A program made the translations under genes and the position numbers. A DNA stretch of 7,058 nucleotides, taken from positions 344 to 7,401 of the forward strand of contig CAZTWC010000041.1 in assembly GCA_964617105.1 (NCBI GenBank). Reading direction: 5' to 3'. The notes under the pieces are model-generated. The model had not been told where the DNA came from. It saw only the letters and a program-made list of their open reading frames with translations, and searched no databases. Shown here one piece after another: positions 5,830 to 7,058 of this stretch (its first letter is position 1; every line of letters starts with the position of its first letter). This stretch comes from CAZTWC01 sp964617105 [NCBI: uncultured Myxococcia bacterium]. Lineage in GTDB: Bacteria > CAZTWC01.

Positions 5830-7058
5830 ATGATGTCATTTTCACGATTAATTTCCATTCCAATTTTGAGTTTGCTTCTGTTTATTTTAGGGGCTTTGTT
5901 ATACCTGCCCGGCCTGGGCAATTATCCGCTTTGGGATCCCTGGGAGCCCCACTATTCGCAGGTAGCCCTGGAGATGGAACAACACCATACCTGGCTGATG
6001 CCCTGGTATAGAAACAGCAATGTATGGTGGTCCAAACCAATCTTCACTTTTTGGCTAATACGGGGTGGTTTTTCGATTTTTGGCCATAGCGATTTTGCTG
6101 CCCGTTTTTTTATCAGCCTGTTTGGCATTGGCGGTTCTATTTTAATGTTTTTGGGGATGAACAAACTTTTCCGCTGCCGCTGGACCGCTTTTTTTGCTGC
6201 CCTGGTAATGCTCACCTCGCCCATGTATTTTTTAATCTCCTGCCAGGTGATGGTGGATATTCCTTTTTTGGTCTTTTATATGAGCGCCATGGGATGCCTG
6301 GCGATTTATCTATACTTGCCAGGTTCCAGGCCAGATTCCGGGCCTGAACTTTCGCCCGAACATCAACCCGGGCAAGAGGCGAACAACCGTTCAGGTAAAA
6401 TCTATTTATATCTATTCTATATGTTGCTGGGACTGGCTATGCTTGCCAAAGGTCTCTTGGCCCTGGTGCTGCCCGGCATGGTAGTTCTGGTGCTTATTAT
6501 AAGCAGCCGGGAGTGGAAACTGTTGTTAAAACTAAAATTGATTCATGGCCTGGTTATTTTCCTGGCTATTTCCGCGCCCTGGTTTATCTATATGACGGTT
6601 CAGCATGGCTTGCCATTTTTACGGGAGTTTATCATCGAACATCATTTCCAGCGAATGGCCGGCAGTATCGGCAAACCTACCGGCACTTTTGACTTTTACC
6701 TGAAGCAGGTGGGGGTGGGAATGTTTCCCTGGAGTGCGTTTATACCAGCCGCCATGTTTTTTCTTTTGCCCAGGGAGATATGTTCCCTCAGGAACCAACC
6801 CCAGGAGATAGGCAGCCAAACCAGTGAAGATTATCTTAAAACTCCCTATTATTTTATTTTGCTTGCCATTTTTCTCCCCTTTTGTTTTTTTCAACTATCC
6901 TCCACCAAGTTCAGTCACTATATCTTTCCCATTCTCCCCTTTATTGCAGCGGCGATTGCTCTTTTTGCCCGAAGCCTGGTGCACCCAGGGACAACACTCC
7001 TGAAAAGATATATTATTACCATTTTCATATTAGCTCTATTTGCTATCTTGGCTTTCGA
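5830..7058 (+). CDS. GT39 / ArnT-like membrane glycosyltransferase, N-terminal part
   Basis: The frame is open to the window end, so only the first 409 residues are seen. It is an inner-membrane GT-C enzyme of the PMT_2/ArnT type, which uses a polyprenyl-phosphate sugar donor on the periplasmic side. Evidence: a first membrane helix (about 8-28), a first periplasmic loop with LWDPWEPHYSQVALEM (34-49) and WWSKPIFTFWL (66-76), then many hydrophobic helices, EHHFQRMAG (270-278), a VGMFPWSAFIP helix (296-306) and STKFSHYIFPILPF (358-371). These follow ArnT in order. A hydrophilic insert at about 165-189 (SRPDSGPELSPEHQPGQEANNRSG) is probably a cytoplasmic loop. The usual Asp-Glu pair of the family reads Trp38-Glu39, with Asp36 two residues before. 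Two ATGs stand in tandem (5830 and 5833); AGGGGA at 5823-5828 is better spaced for the second. The acceptor (lipid A, glycan or protein) cannot be told. Confidence 0.88.
   Translation, partial: MMSFSRLISIPILSLLLFILGALLYLPGLGNYPLWDPWEPHYSQVALEMEQHHTWLMPWYRNSNVWWSKPIFTFWLIRGGFSIFGHSDFAARFFISLFGIGGSILMFLGMNKLFRCRWTAFFAALVMLTSPMYFLISCQVMVDIPFLVFYMSAMGCLAIYLYLPGSRPDSGPELSPEHQPGQEANNRSGKIYLYLFYMLLGLAMLAKGLLALVLPGMVVLVLIISSREWKLLLKLKLIHGLVIFLAISAPWFIYMTVQHGLPFLREFIIEHHFQRMAGSIGKPTGTFDFYLKQVGVGMFPWSAFIPAAMFFLLPREICSLRNQPQEIGSQTSEDYLKTPYYFILLAIFLPFCFFQLSSTKFSHYIFPILPFIAAAIALFARSLVHPGTTLLKRYIITIFILALFAILAF

Noticed and set aside
5952-6224. Minus-strand frame of 90 codons within the glycosyltransferase.
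   Set aside because: It is antisense to the conserved first loop and helices, and is a by-product of the hydrophobic coding sequence.

Overview
The window reads as chromosomal DNA of a Gram-negative, probably anaerobic or facultatively anaerobic bacterium. Support comes from the secreted FlgO/CsgG-like protein with a DUF5683 tail, a hybrid kinase whose periplasmic domain carries a c-type heme motif, and an ArnT-type membrane glycosyltransferase. The gene set and protein style resemble Desulfobacterota (former Deltaproteobacteria), but no marker gene fixes the lineage. The DNA is moderately AT-rich throughout. No mobile element, tRNA, rRNA or CRISPR array was seen.

Layout: (1) 70-1047, minus: exported FlgO/CsgG-like plus DUF5683 protein with its own TTGACA-type promoter. 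(2) 1161-3545, minus: 794-residue hybrid histidine kinase made of a Tll0287-like (DUF3365) heme-c sensor, HisKA, HATPase and two receiver domains. (3) 3546-3758: divergent regulatory region with two promoter candidates facing right. (4) 3759-4469 and 4474-5154, plus: the two subunits of a 3-oxoacid-type CoA-transferase, tightly coupled. (5) 5155-5324: gap with one strong ribosome binding site in front of an 8-codon frame and a TTGAC/GTCAA palindrome. (6) 5325-5618, minus: 97-residue conserved protein of unknown function. (7) 5619-5829: second divergent regulatory region, with a good leftward promoter and operator-like TTGA repeats. (8) 5830 to the window end, plus: N-terminal 409 residues of a GT39/ArnT-like glycosyltransferase, cut by the window edge.

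The genes do not form one pathway. The kinase senses something in the periplasm, possibly through heme redox state or ligand binding, and has no cognate response regulator with an output domain here. The CoA-transferase pair lacks the usual thiolase or lyase partners, so its acid substrate cannot be read from context. The glycosyltransferase probably modifies a lipid-linked or envelope glycan. I found no convincing new multi-gene system. The points most worth checking are the FlgO/CsgG-DUF5683 fusion, the heme-c kinase, the altered catalytic loop of the glycosyltransferase, and the repeat arrays in the two divergent intergenic regions.
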